Numbered from the stretch's first letter, positions 36,101-44,063 are shown. The stretch is DNA of 64,000 bases from Actinacidiphila cocklensis (GCF_907177275.1 NZ_CAJSLV010000013.1:62001-126000); one strand, 5' to 3'. A program made the numbers and translations. Notes: generated from the sequence alone by a model not told the origin.

Positions 36101-37153
36101 AAGGGCCTGGAGAAGAAGCTCGACGCGTTCTTCGGCACCCAGGAGACCGCTGACGGCGACGCCGGCGGCTACGGCGGCACCATCCACGAGATGCTGGAGG
36201 CCAGGGACGTCCGGATGGGCGAACTCGGCATGAGCAACCAGCCGTCGTTCGGCATCCCGTACATGTACGACTACGCGGGCGCCCCGGCCAAGACCCAGGC
36301 CGCCGTCCGGCAGATCCAGCAGCGGCTGTTCACCGGCAGCTCCATCGGCCAGGGCTTCCCCGGCGACGAGGACAACGGCGCCACCGCCACCTGGCAGGTC
36401 TTCAGCGCGCTGGGCTTCTACCCGCTGCAGGTCGGCAACGACAACTACGTGATCGGCTCCCCGCTGTTCACCAAGGCCACCGTCCACCTGGACAACGGCC
36501 GCAGCATCGTCGTCAACGCGCCGAACAACAGCGGCAAGAACGTCTACGTGCAGTCGCTGAAGGTCAACGGCGAGCCGTGGAACAAGGTGTACCTGACGCA
36601 GAGCCAGCTGGAGTCGGGTGCACGGCTGGACTTCACCATGGGCGACAAGCCGTCCGCGTGGGGCTCCGGCAAGAACGCGCTGCCGCCGTCGCTCACCAAG
36701 GCCGGCGACATGCCGAAGCCGCTGGCGGACCTGACCGGTGCCGACCAGGGCACCGCGGCGGCCGGCGACGGCACCGACGTGGCCAAGCTCTTCGACAACA
36801 CCTCGAAGACCGCGGTCACCCTCCCGGCCGCCGACCCGACGGTGCAGTACACCTTCACCGGTGACGCGGCAGGCGATTCCGGGCCGAAGGCCACCTTCTA
36901 CACGCTCACCTCGGGCAGCACCGCCGCCGCCCAGGACCCGAAGAGCTGGCAGCTCCAGGGCTCCGGCGACGGTGTGCACTGGAAGACCCTCGACACCCGG
37001 AGCGACCAGGTCTTCACCGACCGGCTGCAGACCCGCCCGTTCGAGATCGCGCACCCCGGTGCGTACACCTCCTACCGGCTGGTGGTGACCGGCAACAACG
37101 GCGCCCAGGACGCCACCTCGCTGGCAGAGGTGGAGCTGCTGGCCCAGGGCTGA
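33188..37153 (+). CDS. Secreted GH92 alpha-mannosidase with N- and C-terminal discoidin-like modules
   Basis: The 1,321-residue enzyme starts at ATG 33188 (AAGGAG upstream; 47 bases after the first GH92 gene). A signal peptide ends near LAHA. Residues of about 55-220 form an F5/8 type C-like module (EDANTKWLTFASTGWVQYKL). A lamin-G-like segment to about 410 follows, then the GH92 region YAEHVDTRRGTNASGSFSRGN through GFYPLQ. The catalytic blocks are NGFWDTYRSEWPAYSLL, YTETNAWNYAFTVPQD (Glu947) and GDEDNGATATWQVFSALG (Asp1060/Asp1062). A second F5/8-like module ends the protein. It is paralogous to its neighbour but differs in accessory modules, so the two probably attack different mannosidic linkages of one glycan. 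Confidence 0.94.
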   Translation: MRRGPMRRTLTKTALAGAVSMALIVPVSALAHADTAKQGDGAPAFTTSFESGDLQPTWTDTAETDAKGAPDVSGVTAGTLPVLPGSVKDKIAEVTASSDNPPNEVAKNTADEDANTKWLTFASTGWVQYKLSEDVTVKKYALTSANDSPERDPKDFTLQGSANGTDWTTVDTRSGVKFSGRFKSNVYDVANPAAFRYYRLNVTANTSGDIVQLADLILSDGSAPPPPVSGMTSSIGAGPSSGPNVKSSVGFSGLKALEYAGSHTQSGAVHAWNKLYDVHIPVRPDTRLSYDIFPELTGGDLKYPSTYASIDLHFTDGSYLSKLRTPAQDQYGVTLSPNGQGAGKILYASQWNAVASAIGKVAAGKTIDRILLGYDNPAGSAEAGANTQFKGWVDDLTIGAAPARDTSATYAEHVDTRRGTNASGSFSRGNNLPLTAVPNGFNFFTPVTDAGSTGWEYSYAAQNNADNLPTLQALGISHEPSPWMGDRDTFQVMPSAASGTPDLNRSKRALAFDHKDEVAQPHYYGVTFKNGIKAEIAPTDHAAEFRFTFPGDNGDLLFDNVNNNGGLTFDAAAGTLDGYSDVNIGGGEAATRMYVHGEFDRAPGTATKVTGQGRDNVTGYAQFDTSGDKTVTMRIATSFIGIDQAKKNLDLEIPKGTSFDAVKDSAEHQWNAKLGKVEVQGASDDQLTTLYSNLYRMNLYPNSGAENTGTAEAPAYKYASPFSKATGASTPTQTGAKIVDGKVYVNNGFWDTYRSEWPAYSLLESKTAGELADGFVQQYKDGGWTARWSSPGYADLMTGTSSDVAFADAFAKGVDNFDAKAAYEAAVKNATVFPTAGGVGRKGLDTSVFNGYTNTSVDGSVSWTLDGYINDYGIGMMAAKLAKAPHTSKADRERYQEESAYFLGRAQNYTTVFNSGVGFFEGRKADGSWRVTDSAFDPQQWGNEYTETNAWNYAFTVPQDPNGLAALYGGQKGLEKKLDAFFGTQETADGDAGGYGGTIHEMLEARDVRMGELGMSNQPSFGIPYMYDYAGAPAKTQAAVRQIQQRLFTGSSIGQGFPGDEDNGATATWQVFSALGFYPLQVGNDNYVIGSPLFTKATVHLDNGRSIVVNAPNNSGKNVYVQSLKVNGEPWNKVYLTQSQLESGARLDFTMGDKPSAWGSGKNALPPSLTKAGDMPKPLADLTGADQGTAAAGDGTDVAKLFDNTSKTAVTLPAADPTVQYTFTGDAAGDSGPKATFYTLTSGSTAAAQDPKSWQLQGSGDGVHWKTLDTRSDQVFTDRLQTRPFEIAHPGAYTSYRLVVTGNNGAQDATSLAEVELLAQG

Positions 37154-37168
37154 CGCCGCGCACGAGAC

Positions 37169-37207
37169 GCGGGACCCCGCCGCCCCGACCGGGCGGCGGG
37201 GTCCCGC
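37169..37207. terminator. Perfect 17-bp hairpin after GH92 operon
   Basis: Arms 37169-37185 and 37191-37207 with loop CGACC, between the GH92 operon and the converging GPP34 gene. Confidence 0.87.
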
Positions 37208-37223
37208 CGTGCGTGCCCGCGCG

Positions 37224-37829
37224 CTACTCGCCGCGCCAGACGTTGTCGAAGGCCGCCTGCTCGATGTCCCGCCGCTGCCTGACCGCGTCCAGCTCCATCA
37301 CCGCGTCGCCGACCGTCGCCAGCACCGTCACGACCGCCTCGTCGCCGACCGCGGGGACCGGCTCCTGCGACTCGGCGTGCAGGCCCAGGGCCGCCGCGAG
37401 AGCCGCCAGGACCGGCTCGCGCGCCTGCCAGCGCGCGGCGGCGCGGCGGCGGGCCGCGGAGTCGGCCAGCTCTGCGGGACCCGGCCGGCCCGGCAGCAGC
37501 CTCCGGTGCTTGCGGGTGACCTGCCCCTGGGACTCCAGCTCGGCCAGATACGCCGCCGACAGCGCGCGGCCCCTGCGCCACAGCCAGTCCTCGACCGACT
37601 CGTACGGCAGCTGCCGCACCAGCGCCGCCGCGGCCTCGGCCAGCAGCCGGTCGCCCGGCGTCCGCCCCACCTCCGGCACCAGGAAGTCGCCGTCCAGCGT
37701 GACCAGGCCCTCGCCGAGCAGGTCGACCAGCTCGGCGCCCGCCAGGACGAGGGAGAGGTCGCCCGTCTCCACCGGCCTGCTCGACTCCACGTCCATGGCG
37801 ACGATCAGCAGATCCTGCGGTGTGGTCAT
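37224..37829 (-). CDS. GPP34 (Golgi phosphoprotein 3-like) family protein
   Basis: A 201-residue, mainly helical protein of the GPP34/GOLPH3 family (LSLVLAGAELVDLLGEGLVTLDG, DRLLAEAAAALVR, VEDWLWRRGRAL). Streptomyces genomes carry many of these; eukaryotic members bind phosphoinositides on Golgi membranes, and the bacterial role is unclear. The start ATG 37829 has GGGAG upstream. No partner gene is adjacent. Confidence 0.85.
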   Translation of the reverse strand: MTTPQDLLIVAMDVESSRPVETGDLSLVLAGAELVDLLGEGLVTLDGDFLVPEVGRTPGDRLLAEAAAALVRQLPYESVEDWLWRRGRALSAAYLAELESQGQVTRKHRRLLPGRPGPAELADSAARRRAAARWQAREPVLAALAAALGLHAESQEPVPAVGDEAVVTVLATVGDAVMELDAVRQRRDIEQAAFDNVWRGE

Positions 37830-38067
37830 GAGCGGCTCCCGATCAGGAGTGCCGGCGCGGAACGGTCGTCCGCCCGCGCGCGGCACGCACGTGCCCTACA
37901 CACCGACGGTAACCCGGCCCGCCGGTCGCCCGCCGTCCCCGGCGGGCGGGACGTCGTGCCGAGCGCCCGGTTGGGGTGGCCTGTAGCGTGAAAGGAGGAT
38001 TTCCGGCGGGATGCCGGGATCGGCCGGCGGTCGACGGCCGGCGCGACGAGCGGACAAGGGGCTCTGC

Positions 38068-38580
38068 ATGGGATCGGATGCGGCCGGTGTGCCCGCCGGC
38101 GGTGAGCCGACGACCGGCGCGGGCCCGGCGGCGCAGCCCGACGGGCACGGCAGGTCAGCGGCCGGTCGCGGACCGAAACTGGCCTCCGTGGTGGTCTTCG
38201 TCCGCGACCTGGACCGGGCGGTGGACTTCTACCAGGAGCTGCTGCTGATGGGGGTCGCGGTGCGCACCCCCACGGCCGCGCTGCTGGTCGGCACCGACGA
38301 CACGCAGATGTACCTGCGTGTCATGGGCTCCGGCGGCGAGCACCCGCTCGGCGCCATCGGCGTGCAGTACGTGATCTGGACCGCCGACAGCCAGGACGAC
38401 CTCCACCGGTGCGAGGAGCTGCTCAAGGAGCGCGCGGCGCACGTCGCGTCGAGGGAGACCGGCGACGGCGTGACGGTGGTCGAGGGCCGGGACCCCGACG
38501 GGCTGCCGCTGGTCATCGCCTACCCCGGGCCGCACGGGGCGTCCCAGCAGGAGATCATGGCGCGGATCTACGCCTGGTGA
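38068..38580 (+). CDS. VOC (glyoxalase/dioxygenase-fold) family protein
   Basis: A 170-residue protein with a disordered Gly/Pro-rich N-terminal 38 residues and one vicinal-oxygen-chelate domain: LASVVVFVRDLDRAVDFYQELLLMGV, YLRVMG, IGVQYVIWTADSQDDLHRCEELL and VVEGRDPDGLPLVIAYPG. Such domains bind a metal and small ligands. It is followed after 65 bases by a GAF-SpoIIE phosphatase gene in the same direction, so the VOC domain may sense or modify a signal for that protein. Function not established. Confidence 0.82.
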   Translation: MGSDAAGVPAGGEPTTGAGPAAQPDGHGRSAAGRGPKLASVVVFVRDLDRAVDFYQELLLMGVAVRTPTAALLVGTDDTQMYLRVMGSGGEHPLGAIGVQYVIWTADSQDDLHRCEELLKERAAHVASRETGDGVTVVEGRDPDGLPLVIAYPGPHGASQQEIMARIYAW

Positions 38581-38645
38581 CCGGCGGCCGGTCGGAGCCG
38601 GGCGGACCGGCAGGGCGGCCCACCGCCCGGCGAGGAGGTGCGGGC

Positions 38646-39851
38646 ATGACCGAGGACACCGGGCGAGGCGGCCCGGACCCGGACGGGCCGACGGCCGCGC
38701 TCGAGGAGCAGCTGCGCAGGCTCACCGCGAGCCAGCGCAGGCAGCGCCGGCTGCTGGAAGCGGTCGTTGCCATCAGCGCCGACATGGACACGCACACCAT
38801 GCTGCAGCACATCGTGACGGTGGGCACCGAGCTGTTCGACGCCCGCAGCGGGGCCCTCGGCGTGCTCGGCGACGACGGCACCGTGGCCGACCTGATCACG
38901 GTCGGCGCGGACGAGCGGCAGGGCGGCGCCCCGCCGGGCCACCCGGCCGACCGGGAGGTGCTGGGCGTACCGCTGACCGTACGCGGCACCGTCTACGGCA
39001 ACCTGTGCGTGTCCGGCAAGAGGGACGGCACGCCCTTCACGGACGACGACGAGAAGCTGCTGACCGCGCTGGCCAGCGCCGCGAGCGTCAGCATCGAGAA
39101 CGCCAGGCTCTACGAGCGGCTCAAGTACACCACCGAGCAGTTCCAGCGCCGCATGCTGCCCGACCTGCCCGACCTCGGGCGGATCGAGGTACGGGCGCGC
39201 TACCAGCCGGCCTCCGAGCTGCCCAAGCTCGGCGGCGACTGGTACGACGTCCTGGTCCTGCCCGACGGGGTGCCGTGCATCATCGTGGGCGACGTGACCG
39301 GGCACGACCCCGGGGTCGCGCCGGTCATGGGGCAGTTCCGCAACATGCTGCGCGCCCTGGCCCACGACCGGGGCGGGCCGCCCGGGGTGATCGTCTCCAA
39401 GCTGGACGAGGTCATCGGCACCCTCGACGACCCGCCGGCCGCCACCCTGGTGCTGGGCCGACTCGAAGAGCGCAGCGCGGGGGAGTACACCTTCCACTGG
39501 ACCAACGCCGGGCACCCGCCGCCGCTGCTGATCACCCAGGACGGCAGCGTCCGGTATCTGGCCCCGCCCCGGCACGGCATCCCGGTGGGCGTCGACACCC
39601 GGCTGCCGCGCCCCGACCACGAGCACCCGCTGCCGCCGGGGAGCACCCTGCTGCTGTTCACCGACGGCCTGGTCGAACGCCGCGACCGGGACATCGACGA
39701 GGGCCTGCGCGCGCTCGCCGAGCACGCCGGGCCACTGGCCACGGCCACCCTCGACGTGCTGTGCGACGCGGTCATCGCCAACCACGGGCAGGTCTTCGAC
39801 GACGACGTGGCCGTCCTGGTGGTACGGGTCCCGCCGCGGCCCGGCGGCTGA
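38646..39851 (+). CDS. GAF domain PP2C-type (SpoIIE/RsbU-like) serine phosphatase
   Basis: The 401-residue protein has a helical N-terminal 50 residues, a GAF sensor domain at about 45-185 (DMDTHTMLQHIVTVGTELFDARSGALGVL, LTALASAASVSIENARLYERLK), and a SpoIIE-type phosphatase domain at about 190-400. Phosphatase motifs visible are LGGDWYDVLVLPDG (metal Asp), IIVGDVTGHDP, WTNAGHPPPLLI and LLLFTDGLVERRDRDIDEG. In streptomycetes such proteins dephosphorylate anti-sigma-factor antagonists in partner-switching stress cascades. GGAGG lies just before ATG 38646. No anti-sigma kinase is adjacent. Confidence 0.93.
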   Translation: MTEDTGRGGPDPDGPTAALEEQLRRLTASQRRQRRLLEAVVAISADMDTHTMLQHIVTVGTELFDARSGALGVLGDDGTVADLITVGADERQGGAPPGHPADREVLGVPLTVRGTVYGNLCVSGKRDGTPFTDDDEKLLTALASAASVSIENARLYERLKYTTEQFQRRMLPDLPDLGRIEVRARYQPASELPKLGGDWYDVLVLPDGVPCIIVGDVTGHDPGVAPVMGQFRNMLRALAHDRGGPPGVIVSKLDEVIGTLDDPPAATLVLGRLEERSAGEYTFHWTNAGHPPPLLITQDGSVRYLAPPRHGIPVGVDTRLPRPDHEHPLPPGSTLLLFTDGLVERRDRDIDEGLRALAEHAGPLATATLDVLCDAVIANHGQVFDDDVAVLVVRVPPRPGG

Positions 39852-39874
39852 CGGCGCCGGCCCCCGCGTGCGCC

Positions 39875-40237
39875 CTACGCCTTTCGGGCCAGCCACTCGG
39901 CGAGGACCGCCGCCTGGCTGCGGTCCAGGTCCTTGGTGGCGGTCAGCAGGGTCAGCCGCCCCTGGCCCGCGAGGTCGCGCAGGTGCGCGGCCGCCGCGTG
40001 GTGCCCGGAGTCGGCCAGCTCGGCGTGGTAGCGGCGGCGGAACTCGGCGAAGCGGTCCGGCTCGTGGCCGTACCAGCGGCGCAGGTCGGTCGAGGGGGCG
40101 ACGTCCCGCAGCCACTCGTCCAGATGCGCGTCCGCCTTGCGCACGCCGCGCGGCCAGACCCTGTCCACCAGCACCCGCGTACCGTCCTCGGGCGTGGTCT
40201 CCTCGTAGACTCGGCGACAGCTGATCGACTCGGCCAT
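39875..40237 (-). CDS. DUF488 family protein
   Basis: A 120-residue DUF488 protein (RVYEETTPEDGTRVLVDRVWPRGV, HLDEWLRDVAPSTDLRRWYGHEPDRFAEFRRRY, LTLLTATKDLDRSQAAVLAEWL). The family is widespread and uncharacterised, with hints of nucleic-acid or nucleotide-related activity. It converges on the phosphatase gene and is divergent from the uracil-DNA glycosylase gene. Confidence 0.88.
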   Translation of the reverse strand: MAESISCRRVYEETTPEDGTRVLVDRVWPRGVRKADAHLDEWLRDVAPSTDLRRWYGHEPDRFAEFRRRYHAELADSGHHAAAAHLRDLAGQGRLTLLTATKDLDRSQAAVLAEWLARKA

Positions 40238-40346
40238 GGCGGCACCTTTCGCTGACGGTCGCCCCCGGGCGGCCCGTCCATTTTACCGGCGGTGGCCGCC
40301 GCCGGCCGGTCCCGCAGGGCACGGCGAGGGAGAGGCGGACGACGAC

Positions 40347-41126
40347 ATGGCAGCCGGCACACCGGGCGGCGCCCCCGACGACCCCGGTTTCCCCGCGGCC
40401 GCCGCAGCCCGGGCGGCGACAGTGCCCGCGCTGGACGACGCGGTGACGACCTGCCGGGCCTGCCCGCGCCTGGTCGCCTGGCGCGAGGAGGTCGGCCGGG
40501 TCAAGCGGCGGGCCTACGCCGACTGGTCGTACTGGGCACGGCCCGTGCCCGGCTTCGGCCCGCTGGACGCCCCGCTGGCCGTCGTCGGGCTGGCCCCCGC
40601 CGCCCACGGCGGCAACCGCACCGGGCGGATGTTCTCCGGCGACCCGTCCGGCGACGTGCTCTACGCGGCCCTCCACGAGCTGGGCCTGGCGTCCCTGCCC
40701 ACCGCCGTGGACCGGGAGGACGGCCTCGAACTGTACGGCGTACGCATCACCTCGCCCGTCCACTGCGCGCCGCCCGACAACAAGCCCACCACCGCGGAAC
40801 GCGACACCTGCCGCCCCTGGCTGGCCCGCGAGTTCCGGCTGCTGCGCCCGACGCTGCGGGCCGTCGTCGTGCTCGGCGGCTTCGGCTGGCAGGCCCTGCT
40901 GCCGGTACTGGCCGACGCCGGCTGGCGGCTGCCCCGCCCGCGCCCGGCCTTCGGGCACGCGGCCCACGTGCTGCTCCAGGACGCCGACGGCGACGCCGGC
41001 CTGCACCTCTTCGGCAGCTACCATCCGAGCCGGCGCAATGTCTCGACCCGCACCCTGACCCCCGCGATGCTCCGCGACGTCCTGCGCACCGCGGCGGGCG
41101 CGGCGGGACTGCCCGCTGAGGGCTGA
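40347..41126 (+). CDS. Family 5 uracil-DNA glycosylase (UdgB type)
   Basis: A 259-residue DNA-repair glycosylase of the thermophile/actinobacterial UdgB group. Motif A GLAPAAHGGNRTGRMFSGDPSG lacks the usual polar catalytic Asp, as is typical of family 5. GSYHPSRRNVSTRTLT is the DNA-binding motif. Cysteines in TTCRACPRL and VHCAPPDNKPT fit the family's iron-sulfur cluster. It removes uracil, and in this family also hypoxanthine, from DNA. The stop codon (41124-41126) lies inside a CTGAGGG tandem repeat. Confidence 0.9.
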   Translation: MAAGTPGGAPDDPGFPAAAAARAATVPALDDAVTTCRACPRLVAWREEVGRVKRRAYADWSYWARPVPGFGPLDAPLAVVGLAPAAHGGNRTGRMFSGDPSGDVLYAALHELGLASLPTAVDREDGLELYGVRITSPVHCAPPDNKPTTAERDTCRPWLAREFRLLRPTLRAVVVLGGFGWQALLPVLADAGWRLPRPRPAFGHAAHVLLQDADGDAGLHLFGSYHPSRRNVSTRTLTPAMLRDVLRTAAGAAGLPAEG

Positions 41127-41157
41127 GGGCTGAGGGCTGAGGGCTGAGGGCTGAGGG
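41116..41157. repeat. Six tandem copies of CTGAGGG across a stop codon
   Basis: Six uninterrupted heptamers run from 41116 to 41157, then degenerate. The last codons of the uracil-DNA glycosylase gene (Ala-Glu-Gly-stop) are inside the first two copies. TGA recurs every seven bases, so every frame is closed within the array. Confidence 0.95.
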
Positions 41158-41193
41158 CCGGGGGCTCGGGGAGCGAGGACCCGTCGCCGCGGG

Positions 41194-41622
41194 TCACACG
41201 GCGAGCAGGGCGACGCCGAGGGCGACCAGCAGGGCGACCTTGGCCACCTCGAAGGCCACGTACGCCAGGTGCCCGCGGGAGCGGGGGAGTTGCTCGCCGG
41301 CCAGCACCCGGTCCGAACGGCGGCTCAGGCGGCGGCGGACCACGCCGACCTGCACGGCGAGCAGTACCACCACCGCGAGGGCGAGGCCGAGCACCCCCGC
41401 GGAGGCGCCGCCCGCGAGGACCGCGGCGAGCACCACGGCCGCGAGCACCGCCTCGACGCGGTTCAGCGCCCGGAAGACCAGCCGGCCGATGCCGAGCCCG
41501 ATCGGCACCGTCACCCCGGGCGCCCGGAATTTCAGCGGCGTTTCGAGGAACGAGATCGCCACGACCATCCCGAGCCAGACGAACGTCATCGCACCGGCGG
41601 TGGTGGCCCATGTCGCGTTCAT
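41194..41622 (-). CDS. Four-helix integral membrane protein
   Basis: A 142-residue membrane protein with four hydrophobic segments (TTAGAMTFVWLGMVVAISFL; LNRVEAVLAAVVLAAVLAGG; VLGLALAVVVLLAVQVGVV; AYVAFEVAKVALLVALGVALL). The first is followed by the conserved-looking ETPLKFRAPGVTVPIGLGIGRLVFRALNRVE, a pattern I have seen only in uncharacterised proteins. Its ATG overlaps the upstream regulator stop by ATGA (41619-41622), so it is the coupled partner, and perhaps effector, of that regulator. Function unknown. Confidence 0.8.
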   Translation of the reverse strand: MNATWATTAGAMTFVWLGMVVAISFLETPLKFRAPGVTVPIGLGIGRLVFRALNRVEAVLAAVVLAAVLAGGASAGVLGLALAVVVLLAVQVGVVRRRLSRRSDRVLAGEQLPRSRGHLAYVAFEVAKVALLVALGVALLAV

Positions 41623-42311
41623 CGAGGTGCGGCTCCTTCGGCTGTGGGCTGGACGGGGGCCAGCAGGGCGAGGCAGGCGTCGGGTTCCGCGAAGGGCCGC
41701 AGGCCGGTCGCGGTCAGCGGGGCGCGCAGTTCGGCCAGCGCGCCCTGCATCAGGCCCAGATGGACCGAGCACACCACCTGGCCGTACTCCTCGGCCAGTT
41801 CGAGGAAGGGGCAGTGCCGCAGCCGGATCCGCTCCGGTGCGGCACCGCCCTCGGCGCCCGGTTCGGCCGTCGGCGCGAAGCCGAGGTCGTTCAGCAGGGC
41901 GGTCAGGCGGTCGGCGGACTCCGCGGCGGTGGGCCGGCGGAACGGCGGCATCGGGTCGACCAGGAAGCGGCCCCACTCGCGGCCCGCCGCCGTGGCGTCC
42001 GCGGCAGCGTCGGGCCCGGCGGCCGCGAGCCGGCTGACCAGCACCTGGGCCAGCAGGCGGTAGCTCCTGGAGCCGCTGCGGTCCATGCCGGGACGGGGCA
42101 CGTAGACCGTACGCGGGCGTCCGGGGCCGGCCGGCTCCGCCACCCGCTGGTGGACCGCGCCGTCGGCGACCAGCGCGTCCAGGTGGAAGCGCACGGTGTT
42201 GGGGTGCACGCCGACCCGATCGGCGACCTCGGCGACGCCCAGCGGCCCGTCCGCGGCGCGGAGCACGTCGAGCACCTCCGCGCGCCGCGGGCTCTGCCGC
42301 GTACCCGTCAC
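41619..42311 (-). CDS. ArsR-like HTH regulator with Cys/His-containing sensor domain
   Basis: The 230-residue regulator has a winged HTH (RRAEVLDVLRAADGPLGVAEVADRVGVHPNTVRFHLDALVADGAV; residues of about 8-55). A C-terminal sensor domain contains RHCPFLELAEEYGQVVCSVHLGLMQGAL and a last DACLALL. The spaced Cys, Cys/His and Cys residues match the actinobacterial family related to SufR-type iron-sulfur regulators, so a redox or metal signal is likely. The start is taken as GTG 42311; no better start is seen. It is coupled to a membrane protein gene and is divergent from a cupin gene across an AT-rich promoter region. Confidence 0.83.
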   Translation of the reverse strand: MTGTRQSPRRAEVLDVLRAADGPLGVAEVADRVGVHPNTVRFHLDALVADGAVHQRVAEPAGPGRPRTVYVPRPGMDRSGSRSYRLLAQVLVSRLAAAGPDAAADATAAGREWGRFLVDPMPPFRRPTAAESADRLTALLNDLGFAPTAEPGAEGGAAPERIRLRHCPFLELAEEYGQVVCSVHLGLMQGALAELRAPLTATGLRPFAEPDACLALLAPVQPTAEGAAPR

Positions 42312-42443
42312 CTCAGCGCCGCCCCTCGTCGATGCGGTCCACACGGCCCTCCCGGCAGTTTTTACGAATTGTACATGTAATAATATCCGCCAGAGTCCCG
42401 GGGTGTTGGGAGCCCAGGGGGAGCCGAGAGCGAGGGGAAGCCG
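42312..42443. promoter_or_regulatory. Divergent control region with unusually AT-rich core
   Basis: Around 42358-42388 the sequence is markedly AT-rich for this genome. On the minus strand TACAAT (plus 42368-42373) is a good -10 box for the regulator. The palindrome TACATGTA (42372-42379) overlaps it and may be the operator. On the plus strand TAATAT (42381-42386) could serve the cupin gene. Confidence 0.5.
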
Positions 42444-42869
42444 ATGGTGCCGTCCTCCGAGGACCCCGCGCGGGGGCAGGCGCAGCGGCGCGGTGCGGGC
42501 GATTCCGCCCCGGTTGCGCAAGTGCTGTGCGACACGCGGGCGTTGACCGCCGCACCGCCCGCGGCGACCGGCGTGCTGTGGAAGTTGGGTGAGACCGGCC
42601 GCCAACTCGACGCCAACCTCGTCCGCTTGGCGCCCGGCGAGCACATCGCGGCCCATGCCGAGCCCGACCTCGACGTGCTGCTCCTCGTGGTGTCCGGCTC
42701 CGGCCTGCTCGGCACCTCGGACGAGCCCCTGCCGCTCGCCGACGGCGCCCTGGTCTGGCTGCCGCACGGCTCGACCCGCGACATCACCGCGGGCGGGGAC
42801 GGCCTCGACTACCTGACCGTCCATACCCGCCGCCCCGGCATGCAGATCGGCTCCCGTCCCCGGCCCTGA
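42444..42869 (+). CDS. Cupin-domain protein
   Basis: A 141-residue single cupin (LWKLGETGRQLDANLVRLAPGEHIAAHAEPDLDVLLLVVSGSG... PLADGALVWLPHGSTRDITAG). The metal-binding His-x-His of motif 1 is reduced to GEHIAAHAEPDLD. GAGGGGAA precedes the ATG. It is divergent from the Cys-containing regulator and may be its target. Many such cupins bind small metabolites or metals; no enzyme activity can be assigned. Confidence 0.82.
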   Translation: MVPSSEDPARGQAQRRGAGDSAPVAQVLCDTRALTAAPPAATGVLWKLGETGRQLDANLVRLAPGEHIAAHAEPDLDVLLLVVSGSGLLGTSDEPLPLADGALVWLPHGSTRDITAGGDGLDYLTVHTRRPGMQIGSRPRP

Positions 42870-42947
42870 CGACCGGGCGCGTGCGGGGCCTGCGGCCGTG
42901 CGCGGCGGGGAGGCGGCGGAGGCGGCGGGCGCGGCCGGGGTGCGGCC

Positions 42948-43736
42948 TTACGCGATCAGGATGCGGCCGGGCGCCCGCGGCTGCTGCCTGAGCCGCAGCG
43001 TGACGGCCTCGCCCGCACGCTGGGCCATGTCGGCGAGCGGCTCCAGGCGGTTGGGGACGGTGGTCAGGGCGCACAGCGCGCCCACGGCCGTCCCGCTCCC
43101 GTCGAGTACGGCCACCGCCGTCCAGTTGACGCCGGCCACGACCGTCCCGCGGTCGAAGGCGGCACCGCGCTTGCGTATGGCGGCCGCCTCCCTGGCCCAG
43201 AAGCCGGGCAGCGGCTCCGGGACCAGGCCCGCGCGGTCTGCTGCCTGGGCCTTGCCCGGCGCGGTGAACCACGGCCAGGACGAGACCTTCAGCAACGGAG
43301 CGAGCGCGGCGTCCTGGCCTGGCGCCCAGTCCAGCATGAGGGTCCGGCCCTCTCCCAGCGTGCTGACCCCCACCATCGCGCCGGTGGCCGCGACCAGACG
43401 CCGTACCGGCTCCCGCGCCGCCGTCCGCAGACCGGGACACGGCTCCCAGCCCTGGCCGAGCCGGAACATCCGCGGGCCCATCCGGTAGGTGTCGGCGTGG
43501 CGCTCCACCGCGCCCAGCTCGGCCAGTTGCCGCAGCAGCCGGTAAGCCGTGGTCTTGGGCAGCCCCGTGCGTGCGGCGAGGCTGGTCAGTCCTGCCTGGC
43601 CGGCCTCGTCGAGCACCGTCATCAGCCGGAAGGCGCCTTCCAGCACTCCGCGCCCGGTCGGCCGCAGGTCCGGCCCTGACCCCGCACCGGGACCCCCGCC
43701 GACGCGTCTGTGCACCTGTGTGGACGCCTGCTCCAT
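42948..43736 (-). CDS. IclR-family transcriptional regulator
   Basis: The 262-residue protein has the N-terminal winged HTH (LTSLAARTGLPKTTAYRLLRQLAELGAVERHADTYRMGPRMFRLG) at about residues 40-100 and the GAF-like IclR effector domain after it. That domain contains TAAREPVRRLVAATGAMVGVSTLGEGRTLMLDW and GVNWTAVAVLDGSGTAVGALCAL. I chose ATG 43736 (GGGGGG upstream) over the GTG at 43757. IclR proteins usually control catabolism of aromatic or sugar-acid substrates. No obvious target is next to it. Confidence 0.87.
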   Translation of the reverse strand: MEQASTQVHRRVGGGPGAGSGPDLRPTGRGVLEGAFRLMTVLDEAGQAGLTSLAARTGLPKTTAYRLLRQLAELGAVERHADTYRMGPRMFRLGQGWEPCPGLRTAAREPVRRLVAATGAMVGVSTLGEGRTLMLDWAPGQDAALAPLLKVSSWPWFTAPGKAQAADRAGLVPEPLPGFWAREAAAIRKRGAAFDRGTVVAGVNWTAVAVLDGSGTAVGALCALTTVPNRLEPLADMAQRAGEAVTLRLRQQPRAPGRILIA

Positions 43737-44063
43737 CGAACCCCCCGTTGTCGCCACACCAGAACTGTGGCCGGGCGGGGCGGGCGGCGAATGAGCAATC
43801 GCTACTCAGCCCCCGCCGCGCCGCGAGGGCGGGGAGCCGGCGACGGCCCCCGCCCCCTGGCTCAGAGCCGACCACCCACCGCTGGGCAAGCGTGCCGTTG
43901 CAGCCGTGGATCTGGCAGGACGAGCACGTCCGCGGCCCGATGGCGGCGGTGCTCGCGCTGCCGCGGCCTGAGCGTCCCCGCTGCGCGTGAACCCTGTGGG
44001 GGCCGTCAGGCACCGGCGTGCATACTGACCGGAGAATCGGTGGGACGTAGAGGTGATGACGCG
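43737..44063. other. 327-bp intergenic region between divergent genes
   Basis: It separates the IclR gene from the DIP1984-like gene. I see no gene, no clear palindrome and only weak promoter-like sequences (GAGGTG before the GTG at 44064). Confidence 0.5.
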
